Shown: one piece after another, positions 8,861 through 17,833 of the stretch | How positions within the stretch are numbered: the stretch's first letter is position 1 | Layout: every line of letters starts with the position of its first letter | Assembly: GCA_964600665.1 (NCBI GenBank) | Contig: CAZRKC010000016.1 | Span: forward strand, 1 to 45,187 | Origin: CAZRKC01 sp964600665 | GTDB taxonomy: Bacteria; Bacillota; SLNR01 | Direction: 5' to 3' | Length of the DNA stretch: 45,187 nt | Position numbers and translations under genes: made by a program | Notes under the pieces: generated by a model | What the model was told of the DNA's origin: nothing | The model's database searches: none | Seen by the model: the letters and a program-made list of their open reading frames with translations, nothing else

Positions 8861-11800
8861 GATCTAACCTCTTTTCGCTGCAACCGTTCTCGGTCAAAAC
8901 GGCAAATCAGGCTATAGGGACAACTCATTCCGCTGAACGGATTACCCGCTGGACAGTGGGTCGACAATGCAAAATCGCCTTGCCGGATCTGCATCACCAA
9001 TCGGGATATTCTGTTTCTCATCAAATCCAAAAATGGCTCCCACATCGCATCCTGGATATCTTTTTTGTTGGTTCCCAATTGTTTTTTTGCATGACCTCGA
9101 AAGAATCCGACCCTGCTCGGTTCAACAATCGTATAGAAGAAAGCCCCCAGACACACTGCAGATTGGCGTTCCAGTTTCATCGCAACCCATGAAGGCGTTA
9201 GTAGTGCGTACAGCAATAACTGATAGTCGGCTCCTTTTAGAATATCTTGCAAGGTTTTGGCATTTTTCCGTTTATAATCATAGACCACAAATCTGCCCGT
9301 CGGCTGACCTTGATCCATCTCCAGATCGATCCGGTCGATGCGAGCGTTGAAAGAAATACCATCAAATGGTCCATCTGTTTTCAAATCAGCTTCAAAAAAT
9401 GTGGGGACCAATTGTTTTCCTGTCACACTTTCATATTGGTTCCGATAAGCCAGATCCGCTGATATGAAAGTTTCCAGTGTTGCCTGGACTTCCATCCGCT
9501 TTGCTTCAATATATACCGAGCTATATTGATCCTTTTTCATTTCATCCATGGCAATTCGTACCTGTGCTGCCAGTAGAACCGCATCCAGTTCCACCCCTGC
9601 TGCCGCCTGGGCATAATACTCCTTTAAAACTGTATGATACAGATTCCCGATCACCAGATGCGTCCATTCCTCTTCTTCTTCATCCACCTTCAAATTAACG
9701 ACTTTATCACTGAAATACTTAAAGGGACAGGTTGCGTAGCTATTCAGCTGTGATGCGCTATAACGGTAGGCAAGATCTTGCTGCGGGAAATCTGCCCCTG
9801 CCAGCCAACCATCAAAAAGACCCACCGAGGCCGTAGCATATCGGTCTGCAATCATATGTCTCGCTTCCAAGAACCATGGCAGCGCCTCTTTTAAACCATT
9901 AGAAATCGAATCATCTGCCTCTTGCAGCAAGTTCAGGGCTGCATCCCACTGCTGATCCATGACCAGTTGCCGAAATGCCTCTGACATTGAAAACCAGTCT
10001 TCCGGTTTCATGCGGTACCGATCACGCAAAGTCCGCTCCGACATGGTTTCAGATCCCAGATACTGATGCGCATCGGTCAAAAACGGGGAAGGTTGTGTAT
10101 AGGTCCCATCCTCTCCCGCAGACCGGCATGAAAGCGTCAAACTCCTCGTGGCTGCCGCAACACACCACAGGAACCGAATCTTCTCTCGCTGAAATTCCCA
10201 TTCAGGCGTCTTCAAGTGGATGCTTTTCCCTTGCAACCAGAGGCGATCTGTCGTTCGGAGAATTCCAGTACCGGGGCTTTGATGCGGAAACTCACCTTCA
10301 TTGAGACCCATGATGAATACATGATTAACATGAAGCCCTCTCACTAAATCCGGGTCTACTACGCGGACACCACCCGTTTGGCGGCGGACCGATGTGGTTT
10401 TCTCTTGGACTTGTGCGTTGAGCATATTCAAAAATGTTTCTGTATTCATGGGGTTCGGTTCCAGGAGCTCCTGAATATTGCGAAATCCATCCAAAATCCG
10501 ATATAGACTCTGCATGGATTGAACTTCACGCTGCCATTGGGTTTGAGTATACACTCCCGATTGGTGTGCCTCCGCCAAGGCTTCATCCCAAAAACTGGTA
10601 TCCAGCCATGTCATCATGTCCATGGCATATTCACCTAAAGTCTTGTCTCCAGCCCATCTTCCCTGCAACACGTGCCATTGATGTTCAAAATCAGCATCCG
10701 GATGCTGACGATGACAGAACCAGAAAGGTGCTTCCGCGGATGGGGTTGCCCCAGCTGCAATCTGCGTCAATGTCAACAGAACATCTTTGATGAGTGCACT
10801 TTGATGGAGGGGGTGGCTGCTGGAAAAGCTCAGGGGGATCCCCAATTCTTCGGCAACGGCGGGCAAATAATCCACATATCCGTTCTGGGATCTTACGATC
10901 AAGAGAAAATCGCTGGGGGACTGATCCGATTCCATCATCAGTTTTTTCACCTGCTTCAATGTTTGACGGACCTCATCTTCCACACAGGGGGAGCTATAGA
11001 TGCATACCTGCAAATCGGTTTCATTTGCTGGCTGGGATCCCACGGGTCGACATTCGGAAAACCAGTCCTGACAAAGCTTTGCACCTTCTGAGACATGGTT
11101 GTATGCTGCGTCGTGCACTTCCGTACTGACAAACCCCATCGCTTCTAATCTTTGAATGATCTCGTTTTGAATAAACGCATCTCCGGCATGGGTTTTGAAT
11201 GGTATACTCACCATGATAGGCAGTTGCGGATGGCTGATGGTAATCCGTGCCAACATAGCCATGTGCACTTCATCGAGGTTAACGAATCCGTCAATAATGA
11301 TCAGACCGATTGTCGAAAACAAATCCGGTGTCTCCGCATCGATTGCAGCCTTCTGGGAAATGTCATCCACATCGCTGAGTTGCAAGCGGTCCAGTTCTTG
11401 TTGGTACATGCACCCCAAGCGAACAGTCGCATGCCAGCGAGAAGCAGACTCGGCATGCTCAACATCTCCAGGAATGAAGGTCGGTTTATCCAGTTTTAAA
11501 CCGGTTCGTTTCAGCTCCCTGACCAGATCCAGCATCTCTCTTGAGAACCCCGTTGTCTTGGCGGAGTAATTAAAAAATCCGACATCCCGACTCAACAGTC
11601 GCTGCATGATAAATAAACCGGTGTCTGAATCAATGATTCTGCGATCATGCCATTTTGACCCAAGGACCCATTCCTCCAGGTCCTCCATCCCGCCGACAAT
11701 CACATTCATCGATCCATTCCCGTTCATGATCGCGTCTCGAACAGAGAATATCACTTCTCGTGATGGCACCAGATACAATACCTGTTGACCCTTCTGCGCA

Positions 11801-11871
11801 CAGGTTAAAGCTTCTTGGATCAAGTAGCTGCGAATATTGGAACCCAGCGATGTATAGATCAGTTCTTTCAT
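8857..11871 (-). CDS. addB: ATP-dependent nuclease AddB-type subunit
   Basis: Partner of AddA, 1004 residues from the chosen start. The N-terminal ATPase-like domain begins MKELIYTSLGSNIRS, a degenerate Walker A without GKT, as expected for an inactive helicase module. The C-terminal nuclease has YATCPFKYF, IGNLYHTVLKEYY and FVVYDYKRKN. The iron-sulfur cysteines are atypical: the tail reads C-x10-C-x5-C instead of the usual C-x2-C-x5-C. The ATG at 11871 is chosen because GGAAGGGG is well spaced; longer starts at 11877 and 11910 are poorly placed. The last four bases overlap addA. Confidence 0.88.
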   Translation of the reverse strand: MKELIYTSLGSNIRSYLIQEALTCAQKGQQVLYLVPSREVIFSVRDAIMNGNGSMNVIVGGMEDLEEWVLGSKWHDRRIIDSDTGLFIMQRLLSRDVGFFNYSAKTTGFSREMLDLVRELKRTGLKLDKPTFIPGDVEHAESASRWHATVRLGCMYQQELDRLQLSDVDDISQKAAIDAETPDLFSTIGLIIIDGFVNLDEVHMAMLARITISHPQLPIMVSIPFKTHAGDAFIQNEIIQRLEAMGFVSTEVHDAAYNHVSEGAKLCQDWFSECRPVGSQPANETDLQVCIYSSPCVEDEVRQTLKQVKKLMMESDQSPSDFLLIVRSQNGYVDYLPAVAEELGIPLSFSSSHPLHQSALIKDVLLTLTQIAAGATPSAEAPFWFCHRQHPDADFEHQWHVLQGRWAGDKTLGEYAMDMMTWLDTSFWDEALAEAHQSGVYTQTQWQREVQSMQSLYRILDGFRNIQELLEPNPMNTETFLNMLNAQVQEKTTSVRRQTGGVRVVDPDLVRGLHVNHVFIMGLNEGEFPHQSPGTGILRTTDRLWLQGKSIHLKTPEWEFQREKIRFLWCVAAATRSLTLSCRSAGEDGTYTQPSPFLTDAHQYLGSETMSERTLRDRYRMKPEDWFSMSEAFRQLVMDQQWDAALNLLQEADDSISNGLKEALPWFLEARHMIADRYATASVGLFDGWLAGADFPQQDLAYRYSASQLNSYATCPFKYFSDKVVNLKVDEEEEEWTHLVIGNLYHTVLKEYYAQAAAGVELDAVLLAAQVRIAMDEMKKDQYSSVYIEAKRMEVQATLETFISADLAYRNQYESVTGKQLVPTFFEADLKTDGPFDGISFNARIDRIDLEMDQGQPTGRFVVYDYKRKNAKTLQDILKGADYQLLLYALLTPSWVAMKLERQSAVCLGAFFYTIVEPSRVGFFRGHAKKQLGTNKKDIQDAMWEPFLDLMRNRISRLVMQIRQGDFALSTHCPAGNPFSGMSCPYSLICRFDRERLQRKEVRS

Positions 11872-12223
11872 GGCCATCCCCTTCCGTACACCCCCTGGCG
11901 TCAAAAACACGATGATAAGTGATTCTACTTACAGATACATTTTCCTCTGAATTCCAATTAATACTCTCATGCCATGATGTTCACCAGATTCATGCTCCCT
12001 GGTCAGCCATTCTACATAGCACAATCACATAGCTCCCGTCAGTTCTGATGTCACAGGTTTCCATCCCCCTTTAAGGTACTTGACATCAATCTGGGAGCAA
12101 AAATAGCATTATGGACATCACAGCCTACATTGATGAGAAGGAGTTATGGTCGGCCTCCTTGAATCAAATCATTGAACCTGGGAATGTCAGGTCATCCCAA
12201 TGAAATGACGAGGGGGCGGGAAA
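11872..12223. other. intergenic region between divergent units
   Basis: About 350 nt between addB (minus) and the RDD gene (plus). I see one plausible plus-strand promoter (12080-12109) and no convincing gene. A 30-codon plus-strand frame from 12112 lacks a good ribosome binding site. No clear promoter for addB is visible. Confidence 0.6.
12080..12109 (+). promoter_or_regulatory. possible promoter of the RDD gene
   Basis: TTGACA (12080-12085), an 18-nt spacer and TAGCAT (12104-12109), 115 nt before the RDD start. The -35 is perfect and the -10 weak. Confidence 0.45.
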
Positions 12224-13213
12224 TTGGAATCCAATCAACCATACGATCTGGAGATTCCCGATGTGATTGAATCCGAGAGTCAGAATAACCCTGTTGCCGG
12301 CTTAGTCGAGCGTTTCTTTGCTTATATTATCGATACCATGTTTCTCACGATGGCCATCGGCGTCTTGGCATTGAGTATGAAAACCAATGTATTCCGACTG
12401 GGCTATGCTGCAAATCTCATTGGCTTTACGATTGCTATGGCCTACTATACCCTGCTTCATGGTCCGTTGGGGAAGGGTCAGACCCTGGGTAAACGCATTA
12501 TGAAAATTCGTGTTGTGGCAAATGATGGGTACCCGATAGCCATCGGCTCTGCTCTGATTCGTGCTGCAATTTTCTTATTGCCATCGTTTATATCGGATCT
12601 TCCCATCCTACCCCTGAATACGCCCAGGCTTGTTTCATTGATCTTAAACTCCATCATCACGGGGTTCTCCTTTGCTACCTATTATCTGATTTTGTTTAAT
12701 CGACAAACACGTCAGGGATTTCCAGACCTACTTGCCAAAACCTATGTGGTTCCCATCCGCAACACCCATCGCCCCGTTGTGACGAACCCTGTGTGGAGGG
12801 GACACATGGTAATTCTGATCCTTCTTTTTGTAGCAATGCTGGGGGCTTCCTACAGCTTCAGTACTTTTGTCCTCCGTACCGATAGTGATCTGCTCGCACT
12901 CGATGACATGAGCTTTCGTCAAGGCATGCCAACGCGATTCAGCGCAGCCATCACCACTTCACAGACCGGTGCAGAAGTCACCAAGACCTTGAACATCACT
13001 TTACGACCCGTACTCAGTTCGGACAACGACGATGAACTGATCCGAAAAGCAGCCCAAATACTTTTAAAACAACCCGATCTGAACTGGGATAGCTATGATA
13101 GGCTTCAGATTATTGTGCACCATGAAGCCAATTTTGGATATTATAAGTATACGGTACAGAATCAACAAAATGGCACGGTTGCAGAGTGGCGTGCATTGAC
13201 AACTGAAAATTAA
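12224..13213 (+). CDS. RDD family membrane protein with C-terminal extracytoplasmic domain
   Basis: A 329-residue protein. Residues 20-175 form an RDD domain: ERFFAYIIDTMF carries the Arg-Asp pair, with hydrophobic segments and the family's G-x-T-x-GK-R motif as GQTLGKRIMKIRVV. A further membrane segment at about 190-210 is followed by a soluble tail of about 115 residues that matches nothing I know. Some RDD proteins act as ion antiporters, but this one has no assigned role. The start is a TTG preceded by GAGGGGGCGGG; no in-frame ATG lies close by. The amidohydrolase-like gene follows 36 nt later, probably in the same transcript. Confidence 0.8.
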   Translation: MESNQPYDLEIPDVIESESQNNPVAGLVERFFAYIIDTMFLTMAIGVLALSMKTNVFRLGYAANLIGFTIAMAYYTLLHGPLGKGQTLGKRIMKIRVVANDGYPIAIGSALIRAAIFLLPSFISDLPILPLNTPRLVSLILNSIITGFSFATYYLILFNRQTRQGFPDLLAKTYVVPIRNTHRPVVTNPVWRGHMVILILLFVAMLGASYSFSTFVLRTDSDLLALDDMSFRQGMPTRFSAAITTSQTGAEVTKTLNITLRPVLSSDNDDELIRKAAQILLKQPDLNWDSYDRLQIIVHHEANFGYYKYTVQNQQNGTVAEWRALTTEN

Positions 13214-13249
13214 GTCCATCCGGACTACTTTTATGAAGGAGGAAATAGC

Positions 13250-14200
13250 ATGAAAAAAGTCATTGATCTTTATTTAGATCTCCCTGCCACAGAAGATTAC
13301 CTGGTCACTTATCTCAGCTGGTACTGTGTTGGAGAAGGCGCTCGAAGTTATGTCGGTTACAAATATACTTTCGGAGACAAACTAGCTCGGGCAATCGGTT
13401 TATCTATGAAACAGCTGGATCAAATCACCCAGGTTGACCCTGGTCAATTGGAACCGACAATTCGCCAAGCAGCCAGGCAACATGTCATTTCGCTGGAGGA
13501 TTTCATGGAACACTTGGATCATATCGGTGTTGAGTGGGGTGTGACCAGCACCCATGATCATTCCACCGAGAAAACAGCGGAAATCGTTGCCAAATATCCA
13601 GACAAACTATTAGGGTTTGTCTACCTGGATCCAAAAGATTGTATGAAAGCAGTCCGTCATTTGGAGTATGCTGTCAAAGATTTAGGGCTCCACGCTGCAT
13701 ATATGACTGCTTTTCGTACCGGTGTGCCTGCCACTGACCCTCGTTGCTATCCTATCTATGCTAAATGTGTAGAGTTGAATGTACCAATGTTCATTTACGG
13801 CTGTATGAACCTGAGTGCTGCAGTTCCCATGGATATCGGGCATCCCCGATATATTGATCAGGTCGCACGAGATTTCCCGGAACTGAAAATAATGGCCGCA
13901 GTGGGGGGATGGCCTTGGGTTTTGGAAATGATCGGTCTGGTCAGACGGCATCCCAATGTCTACATGAATGCAGAGATTCATGAACCCGCAAAATTTACAT
14001 CCCCGGGAGCTGGTTTTGAATCCTTGATCCATTATGGGGTTGATGCCATTGCCGATAAGTTCTGCTTTGCATCAAACTGGCAGTTGCAGTGCATCCCCCT
14101 GGAAACGCTGATTGCCCAGATGCAGGCCCTCCCGCTCCCCGATGAAGTCATTGAGAAATGGCTGTATACCAATGCTGCCCGTTTCTTCGGTCGCCTGTAG
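13250..14200 (+). CDS. amidohydrolase_2-fold protein lacking metal ligands
   Basis: A 316-residue TIM-barrel protein of the amidohydrolase-related family (PF04909), recognised by the order of its segments: the N-terminal ID-x-x-x, LLGFVYLDP, VARDFPELKIM, GGWPW, RRHPNVYMNAEI and the terminal YTNAARFFGRL. The residues that bind the catalytic metal in active members are replaced: the first-strand HxH is YLD, the usual iH-x-g is IYGC, AHmGgpW is AVGGWPW, and FGSDyP is FASNWQ. It therefore looks like a non-metal pseudoenzyme or a member with altered chemistry. AAGGAGG stands before the ATG. Substrate unknown. Confidence 0.85.
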   Translation: MKKVIDLYLDLPATEDYLVTYLSWYCVGEGARSYVGYKYTFGDKLARAIGLSMKQLDQITQVDPGQLEPTIRQAARQHVISLEDFMEHLDHIGVEWGVTSTHDHSTEKTAEIVAKYPDKLLGFVYLDPKDCMKAVRHLEYAVKDLGLHAAYMTAFRTGVPATDPRCYPIYAKCVELNVPMFIYGCMNLSAAVPMDIGHPRYIDQVARDFPELKIMAAVGGWPWVLEMIGLVRRHPNVYMNAEIHEPAKFTSPGAGFESLIHYGVDAIADKFCFASNWQLQCIPLETLIAQMQALPLPDEVIEKWLYTNAARFFGRL

Positions 14201-14275
14201 GGCATCATCGTTGTCAAAGAGACTGCCTAAAACCCCACGCTCAGAAGAAGTTTTCGATTGACCGGTGTTGATCAT

Positions 14276-14307
14276 ATTATAAAAGCAGGGTGATCCTCAC
14301 CCTGCTT
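14276..14307 (-). terminator. terminator of the ECF/MobB/kinase operon
   Basis: A perfect 11-bp stem, AAGCAGGGTGA pairing with TCACCCTGCTT around a 3-nt loop (14283-14307). On the minus strand it runs into TTTTATAATA, and it starts at the stop codon of the kinase-like gene. It has no T run on the plus strand. Confidence 0.88.
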
Positions 14308-14981
14308 CATGCTCTGCGCAGCTGCATCCGTTGTAGCTCCAAATCCATTTCGGCTTCAATAATCCCTCGTTCCAGATTAAAACGCCGTGCGGCCGTGTCG
14401 ATCCACCATGCAACCACTTGGTGTTTCCATGGTGTAAATCCAGGATCATACGTCAAAATAAACGCGGCAATCCCGCCAATATCCGTCGCTTGATCCCCTT
14501 TGCACACATCTTCGAAATCGATACCGGTGATCCCCTCCCCTACCAGAAAGTTTCGCAGGTTGATGTCTCCCATGATCAGTTCGTCCCCGAAGACCTGACC
14601 GATGGTCGTGTAGAAATCCACCAACCAGTCCAGTAATGCCGTCATCGTCCACCTCACGGCATCAGAGACCATGGGCGCATGCTTTGCCTCTTCCATTTGC
14701 AGCCAGTCGGCCAGATTGTCCCCCCGAACATAGGATAAAACCAAATAGTCGACCCCTGATAAGAGCACCTGGGGGACCGGTACTTTTCCAGCTAACATAT
14801 CCAGAATGCACGCCTCATATTCCTTTCGTTGCGCATTCGGGTAGGATTTCAAAATCACCGGTTCTGTCCAACCCGTGGCAGGATCCGGGTCTAATAGAAC
14901 CACCCGATTCTTTTTGCTGGCAAATGAGGACATAGGTGTGCCGAGCTTAAATATTTCCGGGTCCGGATTCCCTTTATTCAT
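14307..14981 (-). CDS. aminoglycoside-phosphotransferase-fold small-molecule kinase-like protein
   Basis: A 224-residue protein with the APH/choline-kinase fold. Visible elements are a lysine strand (EPVILKSYP, the ATP-lysine position), YLVLSYVRGDNLADWL (hinge region), the catalytic loop MGDINLRNFLV (equivalent of HGDxxxxN) and ITGIDFEDV (the DFG-equivalent metal aspartate). These residues argue for an active phosphotransferase. ATG 14981 is used because AGGAGG lies 8 nt upstream; the longer frame runs into mobB. It overlaps the end of mobB and is the last gene of the Moco-riboswitch operon, so I infer that it phosphorylates the imported compound. Substrate not shown. Confidence 0.75.
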   Translation of the reverse strand: MNKGNPDPEIFKLGTPMSSFASKKNRVVLLDPDPATGWTEPVILKSYPNAQRKEYEACILDMLAGKVPVPQVLLSGVDYLVLSYVRGDNLADWLQMEEAKHAPMVSDAVRWTMTALLDWLVDFYTTIGQVFGDELIMGDINLRNFLVGEGITGIDFEDVCKGDQATDIGGIAAFILTYDPGFTPWKHQVVAWWIDTAARRFNLERGIIEAEMDLELQRMQLRRA

Positions 14982-15732
14982 TGGCTGTCCTCCTGATATT
15001 GACCTGGATGGCTCCATGACTCCGATAGCCTTCCAGTTCACCGGCAACTCCGAGAACCGCATTCCGCAACAGCGTTTGAACAAATGGGACCATGGGTATG
15101 ACCCGCCCATCAATCACTAATTGAATATCCCCCCGACTGAGGACACAGTCGGATCGTAAACTTAATCCCGACAGAATCCGAGCAGACAAGCCCCGGCAAT
15201 CATATCCGCACCCGTGACAACAATCTGGCTTCATATCAGGTAATCGTGAGAAAACCTTTTCTTCGACCAGATCCGCCAGCCGGCCAGCTTCTTTGATGCT
15301 ATTAATCACCGGTAATCCGCGATAGGTATCCATCGTGTTTGCCAATAACCCGGATATGGCAAATACCGTATCATCTAAACGCTCGTCCACTTCCACCGTC
15401 GTATGCGCGGTTATGATCTTGGGCGCACAGGTGTCAGTAACACCTTCCATGACCACAAAATCATGGTCATAATGGCTTAATATTGCTTCCAGGGTTAACG
15501 CTGATGGGAAAAGAAGATCAGTCTCAGTATATCCCCTTGCTGTTACCAACGTCGCACCTGCCTGTTGGTGCCGGTGAGTATTGGAGCCTACTGTATCTAT
15601 TGCAAATTGCTCATAATGAATCTCCTTAATAGACCCGACGCGGTAACGTCTGCGAGTTAATTCTTTGATCAAGTTTTCTGCGGTAGTAGTTTTTCCAGAT
15701 TTCGTAATCCCATGGATGGAAAATATGCGCAT
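14974..15732 (-). CDS. mobB: MobB-like molybdopterin-guanine dinucleotide biosynthesis GTPase with Cys-rich C-terminal region
   Basis: A 252-residue P-loop protein. The nucleotide motif is GITKSGKTTT at residues 8-17, followed by the MobB-type block VGSIKEIHYEQF and D-x-x-G-S-x-THRHQQAGA. MobB assists nucleotide attachment to molybdenum cofactor. After residue 165 a CCHGCGYDC cluster suggests a metal or Fe-S site, then a domain of about 60 residues (DIQLVIDGRVIPMVPF) resembling C-terminal extensions seen in other MobB proteins. It lies 10 nt after ecfT with AGGAGGTG before the ATG. Its presence behind a Moco-type riboswitch is the strongest gene-content link of this operon to molybdopterin. 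Confidence 0.85.
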   Translation of the reverse strand: MRIFSIHGITKSGKTTTAENLIKELTRRRYRVGSIKEIHYEQFAIDTVGSNTHRHQQAGATLVTARGYTETDLLFPSALTLEAILSHYDHDFVVMEGVTDTCAPKIITAHTTVEVDERLDDTVFAISGLLANTMDTYRGLPVINSIKEAGRLADLVEEKVFSRLPDMKPDCCHGCGYDCRGLSARILSGLSLRSDCVLSRGDIQLVIDGRVIPMVPFVQTLLRNAVLGVAGELEGYRSHGAIQVNIRRTANE

Positions 15733-15742
15733 AATGCACCTC

Positions 15743-16483
15743 CTAGCTAATTATCATCAACCATCCCAGCATGGCAGTCACAACCACACTAACCGCCATG
15801 ACTCCATAATCCAAGGATTTAAAAGTAAGCTGCCGGTAGCTGGTTCGAGTCGGAAATGCTCTGAATGCTCGCATCTCCATTGCCATGGATAGATCTCGGG
15901 ATTTGAGCAGCACGCTGACGATCATGGGCATCAACAAATAGGAATATGTCCGCAACCGGCGGGATACCGGTACTTTTCTTAAATTCACCCCTCGCAGCTG
16001 AATAGCAGTCATCATATCCGTGATTTCTTCCTGTAATAATGGTAAAAACCTGATTGCCACAGAAACCATGAATGCCAATTCGTAAGGAATCTTCCATTGA
16101 ACCAGCCCTTGGATAATTGCCCTTGAATGAGAAGAGGTCATCACTAATGCGGATGTAACAATGATTAAAAATCGCAGTACGATCTGGATGCCTTTGATTA
16201 ACCCAATTTCGGAAATTAGAACAATATCCCCGATTGATACCAATGCTCGACTTCCAGAAGCAAATAAGCTTTGTACAATGACCATTGCAGCAAACACCCA
16301 GAAAAATCGCTTCATCTTTTTCATCAGGCTGCCCATATCACTGCCGACCCATAAACACATGATTCCAGAAATCGCTAATAGGATACCCAGAATCATAATG
16401 TTCCGACTCCAAACAGCCAGACTAGATATGGAAAGGACTACGACCAGTTTTGTGCGCGGATCAAGGGAGGTATCGATCTTCAA
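15743..16483 (-). CDS. ecfT: ECF transporter transmembrane component EcfT
   Basis: A 246-residue membrane component coupling the ATPases to the substrate-binding subunit. N-terminal LDPRTKLVVVLSIS is typical of the CbiQ/EcfT family; there are several hydrophobic helices and the coupling-helix region MAMEMRAFRAFPTRTSY, a variant of the usual AMEARGF. The start is a TTG at 16483 with AAGGAGG 8 nt upstream, inside the end of the preceding ATPase gene (23-nt overlap); the longer frame would run far into that gene. It is encoded with two ATPases and an S component, so this is a self-contained ECF transporter. Confidence 0.88.
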   Translation of the reverse strand: MKIDTSLDPRTKLVVVLSISSLAVWSRNIMILGILLAISGIMCLWVGSDMGSLMKKMKRFFWVFAAMVIVQSLFASGSRALVSIGDIVLISEIGLIKGIQIVLRFLIIVTSALVMTSSHSRAIIQGLVQWKIPYELAFMVSVAIRFLPLLQEEITDMMTAIQLRGVNLRKVPVSRRLRTYSYLLMPMIVSVLLKSRDLSMAMEMRAFRAFPTRTSYRQLTFKSLDYGVMAVSVVVTAMLGWLMIIS

Positions 16484-17126
16484 CCATATCCCCTCCTTCC
16501 AGTCGCATAATGCGCTGGGCATGCCGCTGGATAAACTGCCGATCATGACTGATGATCAGCATGCCGGTACCGCGATCAGACAAATCCTGCAAAATTGTGG
16601 ATAACTCAAGTCTACGCAACTCATCCAGCCCTGTGGTGGGTTCGTCGAAAATATAGAATTCAGGTTCATTCATCATTACAGTGGCAATTGCCAATCGTTG
16701 TTTTTCTCCCCGACTCAATTGGAAAGGGAACTCATTGGCAAGAGCTTGCAAATGGAACATTTCCATGAGGCGTTGAGCCTGACTCCGTGTCACATCCTGA
16801 GGCCGGTTCATGATATCCCCGACAAATGATAACTCCTCTGTGACGGTTGATGCAAACAATTGCCGTTCAGGCTCTTGGAACAAGTACCCCACTTTTCGGC
16901 CTAAAGCACTTAACTCAGCCGTACGCGTATCGAGGCCGTCCACCAAAATTCGTCCCTGGCTTGGTTTGAGAATCCCTGTCATAAGTTTGCCAAGCGTTGT
17001 TTTCCCGCATCCATTCGGTCCAACCAATGCAGTGACTTCTCCTTGTTTGAGATTAAAACTAATGCCATGGAATATTTGATGCCCTTTCCGGCTATACTGA
17101 AACCCCACATCCTCTAAGACGATCAT
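16461..17126 (-). CDS. ECF transporter ATPase (second subunit)
   Basis: A 221-residue ABC ATPase. Walker A GPNGCGKTT is at about residues 37-45, the signature is LSRGEKQRLAIA, Walker B YIFDEPTTGLD and the switch histidine ISHD. Signature and length fit an EcfA subunit paired with the neighbouring ATPase. It starts in an ATGA overlap with the first ATPase, and its end overlaps ecfT. Confidence 0.9.
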   Translation of the reverse strand: MIVLEDVGFQYSRKGHQIFHGISFNLKQGEVTALVGPNGCGKTTLGKLMTGILKPSQGRILVDGLDTRTAELSALGRKVGYLFQEPERQLFASTVTEELSFVGDIMNRPQDVTRSQAQRLMEMFHLQALANEFPFQLSRGEKQRLAIATVMMNEPEFYIFDEPTTGLDELRRLELSTILQDLSDRGTGMLIISHDRQFIQRHAQRIMRLEGGDMVEDRYLP

Positions 17127-17833
17127 AGGATCACCTCGCTTCCAGTGCGAAGACTCCCGGAAAAATCCGTCAATGATCCATCCTGAAGCATGAGGGTACG
17201 ATCTGCCACATCCAAATTGCTAAAGTCATGTTCCACCATTAAAATCGTCTTGCCATCATGCTTTAATTTGTATATCAATCCTTTGACCGCATCCCGACCG
17301 AAATCATCCAACTGTGACATTGCTTCATCAAAGATAATGATCCTTGGGCTCAAGCTCAACACCGAAGCTAAAGCAACCAGTTGTTTTTGACCGCCGGATA
17401 ACCGATGTGGTGAGTCATATCGCAGATGGGATATTCCTGTTAGCTGCAGTGCTTCGTCCACTCGTTTCCCGATCATTTCTGATGTGAGGCAAAGATTCTC
17501 CGGCCCAAATGCGACTTCGTCTTCGACCGTTGGAGAAAACAATTGATTGTCTGGATTTTGGAAGACAACGCCTAATGTCGTAGCAATCTTGGGTAAAGTG
17601 ATACGCTGCGTGTTTTCACCATATAAAAAAACGCTTCCCGACATCTCTCCATCGTATACATGGGGAATAATCCCACTGATACAATAACACAGCGTCGATT
17701 TTCCAGCTCCACTTAACCCAACGATTGCCAATGACTCCCCTTCACCTATGCTCAAATGAACATTACGGAGCAGCCACGGACTTCTTTGGTTATACCGAAA
17801 AGATAGATCCACAACTTCAATCGGCAGACTCAT
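17123..17833 (-). CDS. ECF transporter ATPase (first subunit)
   Basis: A 236-residue ABC ATPase with Walker A GLSGAGKST, a Q-loop VFQNPDNQLFSPTVEDEVAFG typical of ECF ATPases, signature LSGGQKQLVALA, Walker B IIFDEAMSQLD and switch VEHD. Walker B has Ala-Met where most have Pro-Thr, a mild variation. It starts in an ATGA overlap with the anchored SUOX-like gene and ends in one with the second ATPase, so subunit amounts are probably coupled. Confidence 0.9.
   Translation of the reverse strand: MSLPIEVVDLSFRYNQRSPWLLRNVHLSIGEGESLAIVGLSGAGKSTLCYCISGIIPHVYDGEMSGSVFLYGENTQRITLPKIATTLGVVFQNPDNQLFSPTVEDEVAFGPENLCLTSEMIGKRVDEALQLTGISHLRYDSPHRLSGGQKQLVALASVLSLSPRIIIFDEAMSQLDDFGRDAVKGLIYKLKHDGKTILMVEHDFSNLDVADRTLMLQDGSLTDFSGSLRTGSEVIL

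Noticed and set aside
12112..12204. 30-codon frame upstream of the RDD gene
   Set aside because: No well-spaced ribosome binding site and no conservation evidence.
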